Source: Gordonia hongkongensis (GTDB lineage Bacteria > Actinomycetota > Actinomycetes > Mycobacteriales > Mycobacteriaceae). From it: DNA of 64,000 nucleotides. The notes under the pieces are model-generated. The model did no database searches. It worked only from the letters and a program-made list of their open reading frames with translations, and had not been told where the DNA came from. The translations under genes and the position numbers were made by a program. Numbering within the stretch: the stretch's first letter is position 1; each line of letters begins with the position of its first letter. The stretch is from NCBI RefSeq assembly GCF_023078355.1, contig NZ_CP095552.1, positions 4,340,001 through 4,404,000 on the forward strand. The letters run 5' to 3'. This document shows, in pieces, positions 1 through 10,417 of the stretch.

Positions 1-278
1 TCGCAGGTGGAGTACATCGGGATGTCCTTCACCAGCACCAGCTCGTCGTGGTCCTCGTCGAACGTCGTGGCGAGGACCTCGTCGGGCTCGGTGTACAAGC
101 CGGCGAACATCTCCCGGTAGGCGTTCGCCACCCGCGTGGGCGTCCGGATCAGACCTTCCCGATCCGGGTCCTCGCCGACGGCGAGCAGCAACTCGCGGAC
201 CGCGGCTTCGGCGCGTGCCTGGTCGAAGTCGGACCGGGGTCCCTCGAGTACGGCGTCCCGCCGCTCGCTGATACTCAT
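1..278 (-). CDS. folE: GTP cyclohydrolase I, partial (C-terminus outside window)
   Basis: GTP cyclohydrolase I makes 7,8-dihydroneopterin triphosphate from GTP, the first step of folate synthesis. The 92 visible residues start [10 protein letters not shown] at an ATG (276-278). They contain the family N-terminal pattern [10 protein letters not shown] followed by a TPTRVA and an FAGLY motif, and end in [11 protein letters not shown], where the cysteine is an expected zinc ligand. The catalytic half lies beyond base 1. The gene starts 9 bp after the ftsH stop, so it is almost certainly cotranscribed with hpt and ftsH, the usual actinobacterial order. Confidence 0.95.
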   Translation of the reverse strand, partial: MSISERRDAVLEGPRSDFDQARAEAAVRELLLAVGEDPDREGLIRTPTRVANAYREMFAGLYTEPDEVLATTFDEDHDELVLVKDIPMYSTC

Positions 279-287
279 CCGGCCACT

Positions 288-2675
<2,388 letters not shown>

Positions 2676-2846
2676 GCCAGTTGGTGGGGGTCGTGCGGGC
2701 TCACGGGATCGAGTCCCGGTGCCGACGCCGTTCCCATGTCCTTCCCGTCGACGTACACATTGAGGCTACCGGTCAACGATCGCGCTGGTGAAACCGTTCC
2801 CTCGCAGGTCGGACACGCGGGCGCCGCGTCATGCGCCGGCGATGGA

Positions 2847-3410
2847 TCAGTGCGTGTACACCGACGGCTTCAGTCGTCCGATGTAGGGAAGGTCGCGGTA
2901 TCGCTCCGCGTAGTCGAGGCCGTATCCGACGACGAACTCGTTGGGGATGTCGAACCCGACGTCGGCGACCCGGATGGTGGAACGCACGGCGTCCGGCTTG
3001 CGCAACAGAGCGCACACCTCCAGGCTGCGTGGCGACCGTGTGGCGAGATTCTTCATGAGCCAGGACAGCGTCAGACCGGAGTCGATGATGTCCTCGACGA
3101 TCAGGACGTCGCGTCCCTCGATGTCGCGGTCGAGGTCCTTGAGGATGCGGACCACACCCGAGGACGAGGTCGACGACCCGTAACTGGAGACCGCCATGAA
3201 CTCCATCTGCGACGGGATCGGCAGCGACCGGGCGAAGTCCGTCATGAACATGATCGCGCCCTTGAGGACACCGATGAGGACCAGATCCTCCTCGATGTCG
3301 GCATAGCGCGACGCCACGGACTGGGCGAGTTCGGCGGTGCGCTGCTTGATCTCGTCCTCGGTGATCAGGACAGCGTCGATGTCGGCGGCATACGGATCGG
3401 CAAACTGCAC
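2847..3410 (-). CDS. hpt: Hypoxanthine phosphoribosyltransferase
   Basis: Purine-salvage enzyme converting hypoxanthine or guanine plus PRPP to IMP or GMP. The 187-residue product has the normal length for bacterial HPRT. It shows the PRPP-binding loop [14 protein letters not shown] and the upstream [17 protein letters not shown] segment. The start is GTG at 3410 ([12 protein letters not shown]), which matches family N-termini. In relatives hpt directly follows tilS; here a plus-strand gene sits between them. ftsH begins 171 bp downstream. Confidence 0.95.
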   Translation of the reverse strand: MQFADPYAADIDAVLITEDEIKQRTAELAQSVASRYADIEEDLVLIGVLKGAIMFMTDFARSLPIPSQMEFMAVSSYGSSTSSSGVVRILKDLDRDIEGRDVLIVEDIIDSGLTLSWLMKNLATRSPRSLEVCALLRKPDAVRSTIRVADVGFDIPNEFVVGYGLDYAERYRDLPYIGRLKPSVYTH

Positions 3411-3743
3411 GGTCCCAGCTTGTCATGTTTTGCCGATACCGCGGCGAACGGGGGTTGCACGAGGGCCGCGACCGTCGGTCGGAGAAATGATCGAGCATCG
3501 ACCTGCGGTTTTATCGAGAAATGCCTGCTCAAATCATTGTTGACCTTTCACACCGACATTTCGCGGAATTGCTATGTGCATAACGGTCCCATAACAACTC
3601 ATCACACCGGCACCATTCCGAGTGGTTGCGTTTCGAAGTGGATCAAGCGTCTGACATTCTCGGAAACAGAGTGCTGAGCAACAGACCTCTGAATTCCCCT
3701 CCCCTTCTCACGCCCTGTCCCGTGCGGACAAGAAGGAGCGCTC
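3411..3743. other. Intergenic region upstream of hpt and of the secreted-protein gene
   Basis: A 333-bp gap between two divergent genes. From about 3480 to 3700 it is visibly richer in A and T than the surroundings, so it probably holds promoters for both directions. A clear ribosome-binding site (AAGGAG, about 3733-3738) precedes the GTG at 3744. I see no convincing -10/-35 pair, hairpin or RNA gene. Confidence 0.5.
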
Positions 3744-4451
3744 GTGTTCCCCACTTCGCGTTCTCCCCTGCGCAAAATACGTTTCAGCGCAATTCTCTGC
3801 CTGGTCACCGCGGTCGTCACCGTCTTCGCCGCGACCGCCGAAGCTGCACCTCAGCGGGCCGCGGCTCCGACCTACGACGCGTCGTGGAATGCCTCGGCCC
3901 TCACTCTCACGGTGCACAACGCATCGGTCAGCACGGAGAACGGAAATCTGACGATCCGGGACACCGCCGGCGCGGAACTCTTTCGCATGCCGCTCATGTA
4001 TCGCAGCGAGTATCGGCAGTTCCCGATCGACACTCGGACCACGGGAAACAAGGTGACCCTCATTCCTTCCCGTGAGGTCGCGCGTTCGACGGCGCTCAAT
4101 CCGACCGCGGTCGATCAATTACGCGGGGTGGCCCGACACAATGTCGCGGCGCCGCAAACGCGCCAGGAACGTGACGACCAGGCACTCGACCGATTCCGGT
4201 CCCAACTCGCCACCGGAACCTCGATCGGGACATTGGTCGGAACAATCGTCGGTGCCATTGTCGGCGGCGCGCTCGGATGCCTCGTCTTTATGCTCGCCGC
4301 GCCAGTCGTGGGTTGTCTCGTCGGAGTCGCTCCGGCGGCGGCCATCGGCGGGCTCGCGGGACTCTCCCTGGTCGGCGGCGGCGCGCTCATCGGTGCCGGC
4401 ATTCACTACTTCCAGACGATCAACTCGCCGTTCACCCCGCCGCGTCGCTGA
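3744..4451 (+). CDS. Secreted protein with glycine-rich hydrophobic C-terminus
   Basis: Function not known. The 235-residue product has an N-terminal signal peptide (charged RSPLRKIRF, then a hydrophobic stretch, likely cleavage near AEAAPQ at about 34). Next comes a beta-like domain of about 80 residues with an LTVHNASVSTENGNLTI pattern and an R-rich linker. The C-terminus (about 155-220) is a glycine-zipper-like hydrophobic region (GTLVGTIVGAIVGGALG). This layout recalls a family of exported Nocardia/Rhodococcus proteins (I believe grouped as DUF8020; from memory). The gene runs against the flanking operon and splits tilS from hpt, suggesting insertion. Start GTG at 3744 has AAGGAG upstream. 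Confidence 0.75.
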   Translation: MFPTSRSPLRKIRFSAILCLVTAVVTVFAATAEAAPQRAAAPTYDASWNASALTLTVHNASVSTENGNLTIRDTAGAELFRMPLMYRSEYRQFPIDTRTTGNKVTLIPSREVARSTALNPTAVDQLRGVARHNVAAPQTRQERDDQALDRFRSQLATGTSIGTLVGTIVGAIVGGALGCLVFMLAAPVVGCLVGVAPAAAIGGLAGLSLVGGGALIGAGIHYFQTINSPFTPPRR

Positions 4452-4467
4452 TCGCCCGTAACCCCAC

Positions 4468-4503
4468 GACGGTCCGTCTCACCTTGCGGTGAGGCGGACC
4501 GTC
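4468..4503. terminator. Bidirectional hairpin terminator
   Basis: Sixteen-base arms at 4468-4483 and 4488-4503 pair around a TTGC loop with a single G-U-type mismatch. The hairpin sits between the convergent ends of the secreted-protein gene and tilS and overlaps the last bases of tilS, so it probably ends transcripts from both sides. Confidence 0.75.
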
Positions 4504-5429
4504 AGTGTGTCCCCGGCACGTACGACGACGCGTCGTGCTTCGGGGTCGCCGCCGATGGCCACCTGCGACCGCGCGTTCCCGGTGGTGGCCACCAGATCGT
4601 CGACGGCCGAGATGACGCGGTGTGTCGGTTCGGTGGCGCCGACGCCGAGCAGCCAGGCACGCAGGACACGCGTCCGGACCGCGAGCGGCACGGCGAGCAG
4701 CGGCGCGATCGCCAGCCCCTCGTCGCGCCCGGCCTCGGCGAGGACACCGGCCGCCCACTCGTCCAGCGCGTCGTTGTCGGCCCGCAGGCCCTCGGCGGTG
4801 CGACCCAGCGCGTCGATGACCCCGCCGTGCAGAACCTCCTCGAGCAGCGGCAGCACCTCGGTTCGCAGTCGGACGCGGGTGAACCGCGGATCGTCGTTGT
4901 GCGGATCGCGATGGGGCGCGAGACCGAGTTCGGTGCAGGCCGCCAGCGTCTGCCGCCGGCGGACGCCGAGCAACGGCCGGGCCCAGGGGTCGTTCCACGC
5001 GCGCATGCCCGCGATCGAGCGTGACCCGGACCCGCGGGCCAACCCGAGCAGCACGGTCTCGGCCTGGTCGTCGGCGGTGTGGCCGAGCAGGACGGGCCGC
5101 TCGGCGCGAGCCTCGTCGAGCGCCGCATACCTGGCCTCACGGGCTCCGGCCTCGAGGCCGCCACGCCGCCCGACGCGCACCGGTAGCACCCGGACGCGGG
5201 CGCCCAGATTCCCCGCCACCTCTCCCGCCGCCGCGGCGACCCGAGCAGAGTCCGGCTGCAGTCCGTGGTCGACGATCAGCGCGGTGACGTCCAGACCGGC
5301 GCCGACGGCCGCTGCGGTCAGTGCGAGCGAGTCCGGTCCGCCGGAGAGGCCCACACAGACCTGTGGCCCGGAGAGATGAGCGGCCGCGAACTCCGCGACC
5401 GCCCGTCTCACAAGACCCGCTGAATCCAT
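4479..5429 (-). CDS. tilS: tRNA(Ile)-lysidine synthetase TilS
   Basis: Adds lysine to the wobble cytidine of the CAU-anticodon tRNA(Ile), using ATP. The PP-loop signature SGGPDSLAL lies near the N-terminus, followed by the family motifs HTADDQAETVLLGLARGSG, RPLLG and DPHNDDPRFTR. ATG 5429 (MDSAGLVRRAV) is chosen because it aligns with the start of mycobacterial TilS, giving 316 residues; it overlaps the upstream metallopeptidase gene by 22 bp. A GTG at 5411 would give a GTGA overlap and is the alternative. Confidence 0.93.
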   Translation of the reverse strand: MDSAGLVRRAVAEFAAAHLSGPQVCVGLSGGPDSLALTAAAVGAGLDVTALIVDHGLQPDSARVAAAAGEVAGNLGARVRVLPVRVGRRGGLEAGAREARYAALDEARAERPVLLGHTADDQAETVLLGLARGSGSRSIAGMRAWNDPWARPLLGVRRRQTLAACTELGLAPHRDPHNDDPRFTRVRLRTEVLPLLEEVLHGGVIDALGRTAEGLRADNDALDEWAAGVLAEAGRDEGLAIAPLLAVPLAVRTRVLRAWLLGVGATEPTHRVISAVDDLVATTGNARSQVAIGGDPEARRVVVRAGDTLTVRLTAR

Positions 5430-6538
5430 GCCTGCGGGTCGTCGATCTCGCTCGGCAGCGGCATCGTGTCCGGCGAGCTCCACACGACGTTGAACCGCTC
5501 CATCCCGACGGCCTCGACCACCGCGTCGACGAAGGCCTTGCCGCGGATGTACTGCGCGAGCTTGGCGTCCATCCCGATGAGCGCCCGGATGAGCCGCTGG
5601 ACCGGGTTATGGGGTGCGGTGCGTCGTTTGTCGAAGGCGGCGCGGATACTCGCGACCGACGGCACATGCGCCGGTCCCACGGCGTCCATGACATGGTCGG
5701 CGTGACCCTCGAGCAGCGTGCCCAGGACCATCATGCGTTGGAAGGCGGCGTGCTGCTCCGGGCTCTGCAGCAGTTGCATCGCCCCGATCACACCCTTTTC
5801 GCGCGGACCGTCGGAACCCTTGAGCGCCTTTGTCATTCGCGTGACGATCTCGGTGGTGGACTCGCCGGCGTCGGAGGTCAGCACGGCCACGTTGTCCTGC
5901 ATGTAGTCGCGCAGCCACGGGTTGGCCGAGAACTGCACCCGGTGGGTGACCTCGTGTAGGCACACCCACAGGCGGAAGTCCGACGGGATCACCTTGAGCT
6001 GACGTTCGACGTTGATGATGTTCGGCGTCACCACCATCAGCACACCCGGTTCGCCGGTCTCCGGGTCGGGGGTGAACGGGTCGTACTGGCCGAGGATCGC
6101 GGTGGAGAGGAAGGCGAGCAATCCGCCGGCCTGGAGGCCGCCGAATCGGGCCCCGAGTCCGGGCGATCCCGCATCGATCGACTCGTCGGAGCCGAGCATC
6201 GAGCGCATCGACCGGGACGCGGCGTCGATCCACCCGGCCCGGTCGAGGACCCGGGTGGTCGGTACGCGCAGGCCGTCGGCGAGCCCGGTGACCTCACGGA
6301 CCGGGGCTTCGGCCCGGGTCGCGGCGTCGGCCAGTTCCGTACGGGCCGCCTCGTAGGTGTAGGCCGTGGTCTTGGGACCGGGACGGGCGAGACGTTTCGC
6401 GGTCGACGCCGCGAGCGACCAGTCGATCTGCGACCCGATGCCCGGTTGACGGTCGGCGGTCTCGGCGACCTCGGTGGTCCCGGTTCCGGTGATCCCGGCG
6501 TCGGCGACGTCCGATCCGGCGATTCCTGACGTGGTCAT
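5408..6538 (-). CDS. Zinc-dependent metallopeptidase, DUF2342 family
   Basis: Predicted zinc peptidase of a family restricted to actinobacteria and sometimes labelled F420-biosynthesis-associated; the substrate is unknown. The 376-residue product has a disordered N-terminus (about 1-45). The family core follows, with MVVTPNIINVERQL and the zinc site LHEVTHRVQF (HEXXH), then a helical C-terminus. Start ATG 6538 overlaps the dacB stop as ATGA, so translation is likely coupled. The position between dacB and tilS is conserved in relatives. Confidence 0.9.
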   Translation of the reverse strand: MTTSGIAGSDVADAGITGTGTTEVAETADRQPGIGSQIDWSLAASTAKRLARPGPKTTAYTYEAARTELADAATRAEAPVREVTGLADGLRVPTTRVLDRAGWIDAASRSMRSMLGSDESIDAGSPGLGARFGGLQAGGLLAFLSTAILGQYDPFTPDPETGEPGVLMVVTPNIINVERQLKVIPSDFRLWVCLHEVTHRVQFSANPWLRDYMQDNVAVLTSDAGESTTEIVTRMTKALKGSDGPREKGVIGAMQLLQSPEQHAAFQRMMVLGTLLEGHADHVMDAVGPAHVPSVASIRAAFDKRRTAPHNPVQRLIRALIGMDAKLAQYIRGKAFVDAVVEAVGMERFNVVWSSPDTMPLPSEIDDPQAWIQRVL

Positions 6539-7938
6539 CGGCACCCGCACTCTCTCAGTTGGCCCACCACGGCGTCGAGGGCGGGTCGCGCGTCCGCCGG
6601 CGAGGTGCCGCCGGACATCAGGGCGAACGACAGCACACGGCCGTCGACTGTCTGCACTATGCCGGTCAACGAACTGACCCCGGTGAGTGTTCCGGTCTTG
6701 GCGCGTGCCCAGCCCGCGCCCGGGTTGCCCGGGGCGTCGAACCGGTCCGCGAGCGTACCGGTGCCACCGGCGATCGGCAGCCCGTCGAGCATCGGGCGCA
6801 GCGCCGGCCGGCTGGGCCCGCTGGCGGCCGTCATCACGGCGTCGAGCAGTTCCGGCGTGGTGCGGTTGGCGTAGGAGATCCCCGACGCATCGTGCAGGGT
6901 GGTGCCCGCCCACTGGTCCGGGAACATCGACGACAGGACTTGTTCGATCGCCTCCACGCCGCCGGCGTGCGTGGGCGGCCCGCCCCGGTGCACCGACAGT
7001 TCGATGGCCAGGGTCTCGGCGAGCACGTTGTCGCTGTAGCGCAGCATGTCGTTGACCCGGGTGACCAGCGGCGCCGACTGGACCTTCGCGATGACGCGGT
7101 CGTTCCCCGATGCGGCTGCGCCGGAACCGGTCACCTCCGTGACGGGACCCTCCACGCCGAGAGCCGCGGCCAGCGCCTCGCCGGCCATGATGCCCGGTTC
7201 CGCGGTGCGCGGCGAGTACTCGTCGAGCGGTTCGAGCCGGGCGCCGTCGACCATCAGCGATTCGATCGGCGCGATGTCGCCACCCTGGATGTCCCGGCGG
7301 TCCCAGGTGGTGTCCATCGTCGGACCCGAGAACGCGCTCAGGTCGACGGCCACCGACGTCACCGGGATCTCGGTGTCCTCGATCTGCCGCGCGAGGTCGG
7401 CGATGCGACCGGGGTCGGTGTAGAAGGTGTCGGTGCCGGCGGGCTGTGCGGACAGGGTCGGGTCACCCGCCCCTCGGAGGATGATCTGCCCGTTGCTGCC
7501 GGCCACCACCGTCGTGGTCAGTCGCTGATCGTGCGGCACGGCTTCGAGGACGGCCGCGGCCGAGAGGACCTTGGCGTTCGACGCGGGGATCCGCGGACGC
7601 TCGGGGTTGCTGGTCCACAGGACCGCGCCGGTCAGCGAGTCGCTGATCATGCCGGTGAGTTCGCCGAGCGCCGGATTCCGCAGTGCCGGCGCGATGGCCC
7701 GCGACACACCGCTCGGCGTGGGCTCCGGCGCGGAGGCGACCACCGGGTCGATCCGGGGGTCGACGGCGATCGCGGCGGGCTGCGGGGGAACCCCCGGCGG
7801 CAGTTCGGGTTCCCGGTCGAGCCGGAGCGCGATGACCACCGAGGCCGTCGCGACGAGGGCCAGGATCACCACCGCGGTGATCGTCCACCACAGAAGTCTC
7901 CGACCGGAACGACCGCCGTTTCGGGTGGATGCGCCCAC
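6535..7938 (-). CDS. dacB: D-alanyl-D-alanine carboxypeptidase/endopeptidase (PBP4 family, S13)
   Basis: Trims peptidoglycan cross-links outside the membrane. The 467-residue product begins with a basic segment and one membrane anchor (LLWWTITAVVILALVATASVV). A Pro-rich linker follows, then the three penicillin-binding motifs: SNAK (S-x-x-K nucleophile), YSDN (S-x-N) and AKTG (K-T-G). Start GTG at 7938 was chosen over longer options because GGAGG lies just upstream. It heads a three-gene minus-strand operon with the metallopeptidase and tilS, and is divergent from ppa. Confidence 0.92.
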   Translation of the reverse strand: MGASTRNGGRSGRRLLWWTITAVVILALVATASVVIALRLDREPELPPGVPPQPAAIAVDPRIDPVVASAPEPTPSGVSRAIAPALRNPALGELTGMISDSLTGAVLWTSNPERPRIPASNAKVLSAAAVLEAVPHDQRLTTTVVAGSNGQIILRGAGDPTLSAQPAGTDTFYTDPGRIADLARQIEDTEIPVTSVAVDLSAFSGPTMDTTWDRRDIQGGDIAPIESLMVDGARLEPLDEYSPRTAEPGIMAGEALAAALGVEGPVTEVTGSGAAASGNDRVIAKVQSAPLVTRVNDMLRYSDNVLAETLAIELSVHRGGPPTHAGGVEAIEQVLSSMFPDQWAGTTLHDASGISYANRTTPELLDAVMTAASGPSRPALRPMLDGLPIAGGTGTLADRFDAPGNPGAGWARAKTGTLTGVSSLTGIVQTVDGRVLSFALMSGGTSPADARPALDAVVGQLRECGCR

Positions 7939-8102
7939 AAAGCCTCCGGGTCTCTCGCGGTTGACGGTCGATGGAACGGCCCGGACATACGCACAACGAG
8001 GGGTACGAACATCGAGGTCGCCGGACCAACAGTATCGTTGGGGCAGCGTGCGGGCGTTTCGGCCCGACGCGGCATCCCCGATCAAGACTGCCAGGAGGAA
8101 CT

Positions 8103-8615
8103 GTGGAATTCGATGTGACCATCGAGATCCCCAAAGGTGGCCGCAACAAGTACGAGGTCGACCACGAGACGGGCAAGGTCTACCTCGACCGCTACCTGTA
8201 CACCTCGATGGGCTACCCGGCCGACTACGGCTACATCGACGGCACCCTCGGTGAGGACGGCGACCCGCTCGACGCGATGGTCCTGCTCCCCGAGTCGGTG
8301 TTCCCGGGCATCATCGTGCGGGCACGGGTCGTCGGCATGTACACCATGACCGACGAGGCCGGTGGCGACGACAAGCTCCTCTGCGTCCCCGCCAAGGACG
8401 TGCGCTGGGACCACATCAAGGACATCTCCGACGTGTCCGAATACGAGCTGGGACCCATCGCCCACTTCTTCGAGCACTACAAGGACCTCGAGCCGGGCAA
8501 GGAGGTCGACCCGGGCGGATGGGTCGGCCGCGACCAGGCCGAGAAGATCGCACAGGAGGCCATCGATCGCCTCGCCGCGCACCCCGACGCGGCCAACGAG
8601 CCCTCGCGCGGCTGA
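8103..8615 (+). CDS. ppa: Inorganic pyrophosphatase
   Basis: Soluble family-I pyrophosphatase that hydrolyses PPi and pulls biosynthetic reactions forward. The product is 170 residues, normal for the family. It has the metal-binding signature [11 protein letters not shown] (the D-x-D-P-x-D pattern) and the N-terminus [20 protein letters not shown]. Start GTG 8103 has a strong AGGAGG (8093-8098). Monocistronic: a perfect hairpin follows the stop. Divergent from dacB, as in other mycolata. Confidence 0.97.
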   Translation: MEFDVTIEIPKGGRNKYEVDHETGKVYLDRYLYTSMGYPADYGYIDGTLGEDGDPLDAMVLLPESVFPGIIVRARVVGMYTMTDEAGGDDKLLCVPAKDVRWDHIKDISDVSEYELGPIAHFFEHYKDLEPGKEVDPGGWVGRDQAEKIAQEAIDRLAAHPDAANEPSRG

Positions 8616-8632
8616 TCTCTCCCGCACACGAG

Positions 8633-8668
8633 ACCGCCGGCACCATCATTCGAGATGGTGCCGGCGGT
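8633..8668 (+). terminator. Perfect 15-bp hairpin after ppa
   Basis: Arms 8633-8647 and 8654-8668 are exact inverted repeats around a six-base loop, starting 17 bp after the ppa stop. No T-run follows, which is usual in high-GC actinobacteria. Confidence 0.85.
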
Positions 8669-8686
8669 GTCGTCTGGTCACCAGGT

Positions 8687-8768
8687 GGCTTCGACTCGGC
8701 GCCTCGACCTCGACGCGCTCCTTCGTCGCTTGCTCGGCCCGGCGGCTACGCTCGGTGCCGGCTCAACC
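8687..8768 (+). repeat. 82-bp dispersed intergenic repeat, copy 1
   Basis: An 82-bp block starting GGCTTCGACTCGGCGCC and ending GGCCGGCTCAACC-like. It matches the reverse complement of 48329-48410 at 79 of 82 positions by eye. Its core (about 8705-8745, containing CTCCTTCGTCGC) recurs at 21635-21680. Located between the ppa terminator and the convergent gene at 8796. Confidence 0.85.
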
Positions 8769-8795
8769 AGCAGTGGGTCAGGCCACGCGGTACCG

Positions 8796-9278
8796 CTACT
8801 CGGCGAGCACCGGCAGGATCTGTTCGCGGATGCGGCGTTCGGTGGCCGCGCCGTCGATCGGGATGAGGATCACGGCGTCGGCGACCTCGGCTGCGTAGAT
8901 GTCGCGGACCAGCGTGATCAGTCCGTGTGTCGTCCCGATGTAGCGGATGGTCCCCGAACTCGTCTCCGACGACGCGTTCACCGCCGCAGCAGCGGCCGTG
9001 CGCGCCGACGCGGCGTCCGGCGCGACAGCCACCTCCACCTCGAGTGCGACCACGAACTTGGCCTGATCGTGGCTGCCGGCCCGGAGCAGGGAGCGGGCGC
9101 GCTGCGCCTCGCGGAGGGTCTCCCGCCGCACGACGATCGGAAACGTCTGTGCGAGATCGTCTCCCGCGAGCGCGATCTGGAATCCCGGACGTCCGATGCT
9201 GATCGGGGCCGTCGGGGTGGCAGTCGGTGCGGCGATCACGGTGCCGCGGTCAGCACGTGCGTCGAGTTCGATGGTCAT
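8796..9278 (-). CDS. Hypothetical protein, weakly like the C-terminal half of luciferase-like oxidoreductases
   Basis: Function unknown. The 160-residue product has no signal peptide or membrane helix. The first half includes FPIVVRRETLREAQRARSLL; the second half (GTIRYIGTTHGLITLVRDIY, then ADAVILIPIDG and a final helix ending ILPVLAE) weakly recalls the end of bacterial-luciferase-family TIM barrels. That resemblance is by eye and uncertain. Its ATG (9278) overlaps the stop of the class-V aminotransferase-like gene as ATGA, so the two are translated together and probably act together. Confidence 0.75.
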   Translation of the reverse strand: MTIELDARADRGTVIAAPTATPTAPISIGRPGFQIALAGDDLAQTFPIVVRRETLREAQRARSLLRAGSHDQAKFVVALEVEVAVAPDAASARTAAAAAVNASSETSSGTIRYIGTTHGLITLVRDIYAAEVADAVILIPIDGAATERRIREQILPVLAE

Positions 9279-10201
9279 CTATTCACCCCTGGTCGAGTTC
9301 GGTCGGTCTGGTCGGTTCGCGCCCGGAATGCATCGAGAATCCGGTCGATGTCGTCGACGGTGGTGCCCGCTCCGAAACTCGCGCGCACCGTGTCGGCCGG
9401 CGGTGCGAGGCCGTCGACGGTGTAGCCCGCGACTCCCGCGCGGTCGGTGGAATCGGTGAAGATCCGCAGCGGCGTGAAGCCGCCGATCGCGGCCAGGCCG
9501 GCGTCGAGACGTTCGGCGAGGCGGCGTTCGTGCAGCCCGATCGTCTCGGGTCCGAGATCGGCGAGCACCCGACACGCCTCGGCGACCGCGATCGCCCCGG
9601 GAACGCCGTCGGCGTCCGGCGAGGCGTCGACATCGGCGGCGTCGAACCAGTCACGACGACCGATCAGGACGCCGGGGCCATCCGTCCTACGACCTGGTTC
9701 ACCGAACGCGACGTAGTCGATGCCGTGGCTGACGACGGAGACGGGCCGGTGCCCGACGAGTTGCGCGGCGTCGACCAGGATGCGGGCCCCGGACCGGTGC
9801 GCGAGCGAGGCGAGCCGGCCGATCGGCAGCACCTCGCCGGTGATGTCCGATACCGCGGTCACGAGCAAGAGCGATGCCGGCGCCGAGGCGAGCTCGGTCT
9901 CCAGCGCGACCAAGGTGTCCTCGATGGTCTCGCAGGCCGGGACGAAGCGCGCCCGGTCGCGCCCCTGCCGTGGTGCGCACCACCGCAGCAGGTCGGCGCC
10001 CTGCCCGATGTCGAGGACGACGACGTCGCCGGGAGTGATGCGCGCCGCGAGGTCGAGGGCAACGGCGGCATCGCGGGTGAAGACGACGGTGTCGTCGACC
10101 CGCGCACGGACGAACTGCCGCACCGATTCCCGGGCGGCGTCGAAGCGGACGTCGACTGCGGGCGACAGGCGACCGGCGGGTGCGGACAGGACAGCGGTCA
10201 C
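9275..10201 (-). CDS. Class-V aminotransferase/cysteine-desulfurase-fold protein without lysine
   Basis: The 308-residue product follows the cysteine desulfurase fold: an HRSGARILVDAAQLVGHRPV segment carries the Asp and Gln that contact PLP in active family members, then GIDYVAF leads into GPGVLIGRRDW. Where active enzymes have SGHK, with the Schiff-base lysine, this protein reads GEPGRRTDG. There is no lysine anywhere in the chain, so ordinary PLP catalysis seems impossible; a binding, regulatory or structural role is inferred. GTG 10201 is chosen because GAGGAG precedes it; a TTG at 10222 is the alternative. Coupled to the downstream gene by ATGA. Confidence 0.8.
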   Translation of the reverse strand: MTAVLSAPAGRLSPAVDVRFDAARESVRQFVRARVDDTVVFTRDAAVALDLAARITPGDVVVLDIGQGADLLRWCAPRQGRDRARFVPACETIEDTLVALETELASAPASLLLVTAVSDITGEVLPIGRLASLAHRSGARILVDAAQLVGHRPVSVVSHGIDYVAFGEPGRRTDGPGVLIGRRDWFDAADVDASPDADGVPGAIAVAEACRVLADLGPETIGLHERRLAERLDAGLAAIGGFTPLRIFTDSTDRAGVAGYTVDGLAPPADTVRASFGAGTTVDDIDRILDAFRARTDQTDRTRPGVNR

Positions 10202-10395
10202 GGCAGGAAACTCCTCAGACAATTCGCGCTTGCCGCGTCCGGTCGGTACGCGGCCGGGTCGTCACCCGGAGCACCCCACCGCGAAGGAGGGTTGCCGACC
10301 AGCGAGCCGGGGCTTGTCACTGGCACTCATGACCTACGACCAAGGGTCGTCGATCTCGCGCGGACGTGTCAATTTTCACTCAACGTGATCGGAAG

Positions 10396-10414
10396 TTAGG
10401 GCACACTTACCTGT
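10396..10414 (+). promoter_or_regulatory. Candidate IdeR/DtxR iron box before isochorismate synthase
   Basis: TTAGGGCACACTTACCTGT matches the mycobacterial IdeR consensus at 12 of 19 positions, including the TTAGG and ACCT arms. It ends 3 bp before the GTG start. Iron-dependent repression of isochorismate synthase fits a role in siderophore synthesis. Confidence 0.55.
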
Positions 10415-10417
10415 AGC

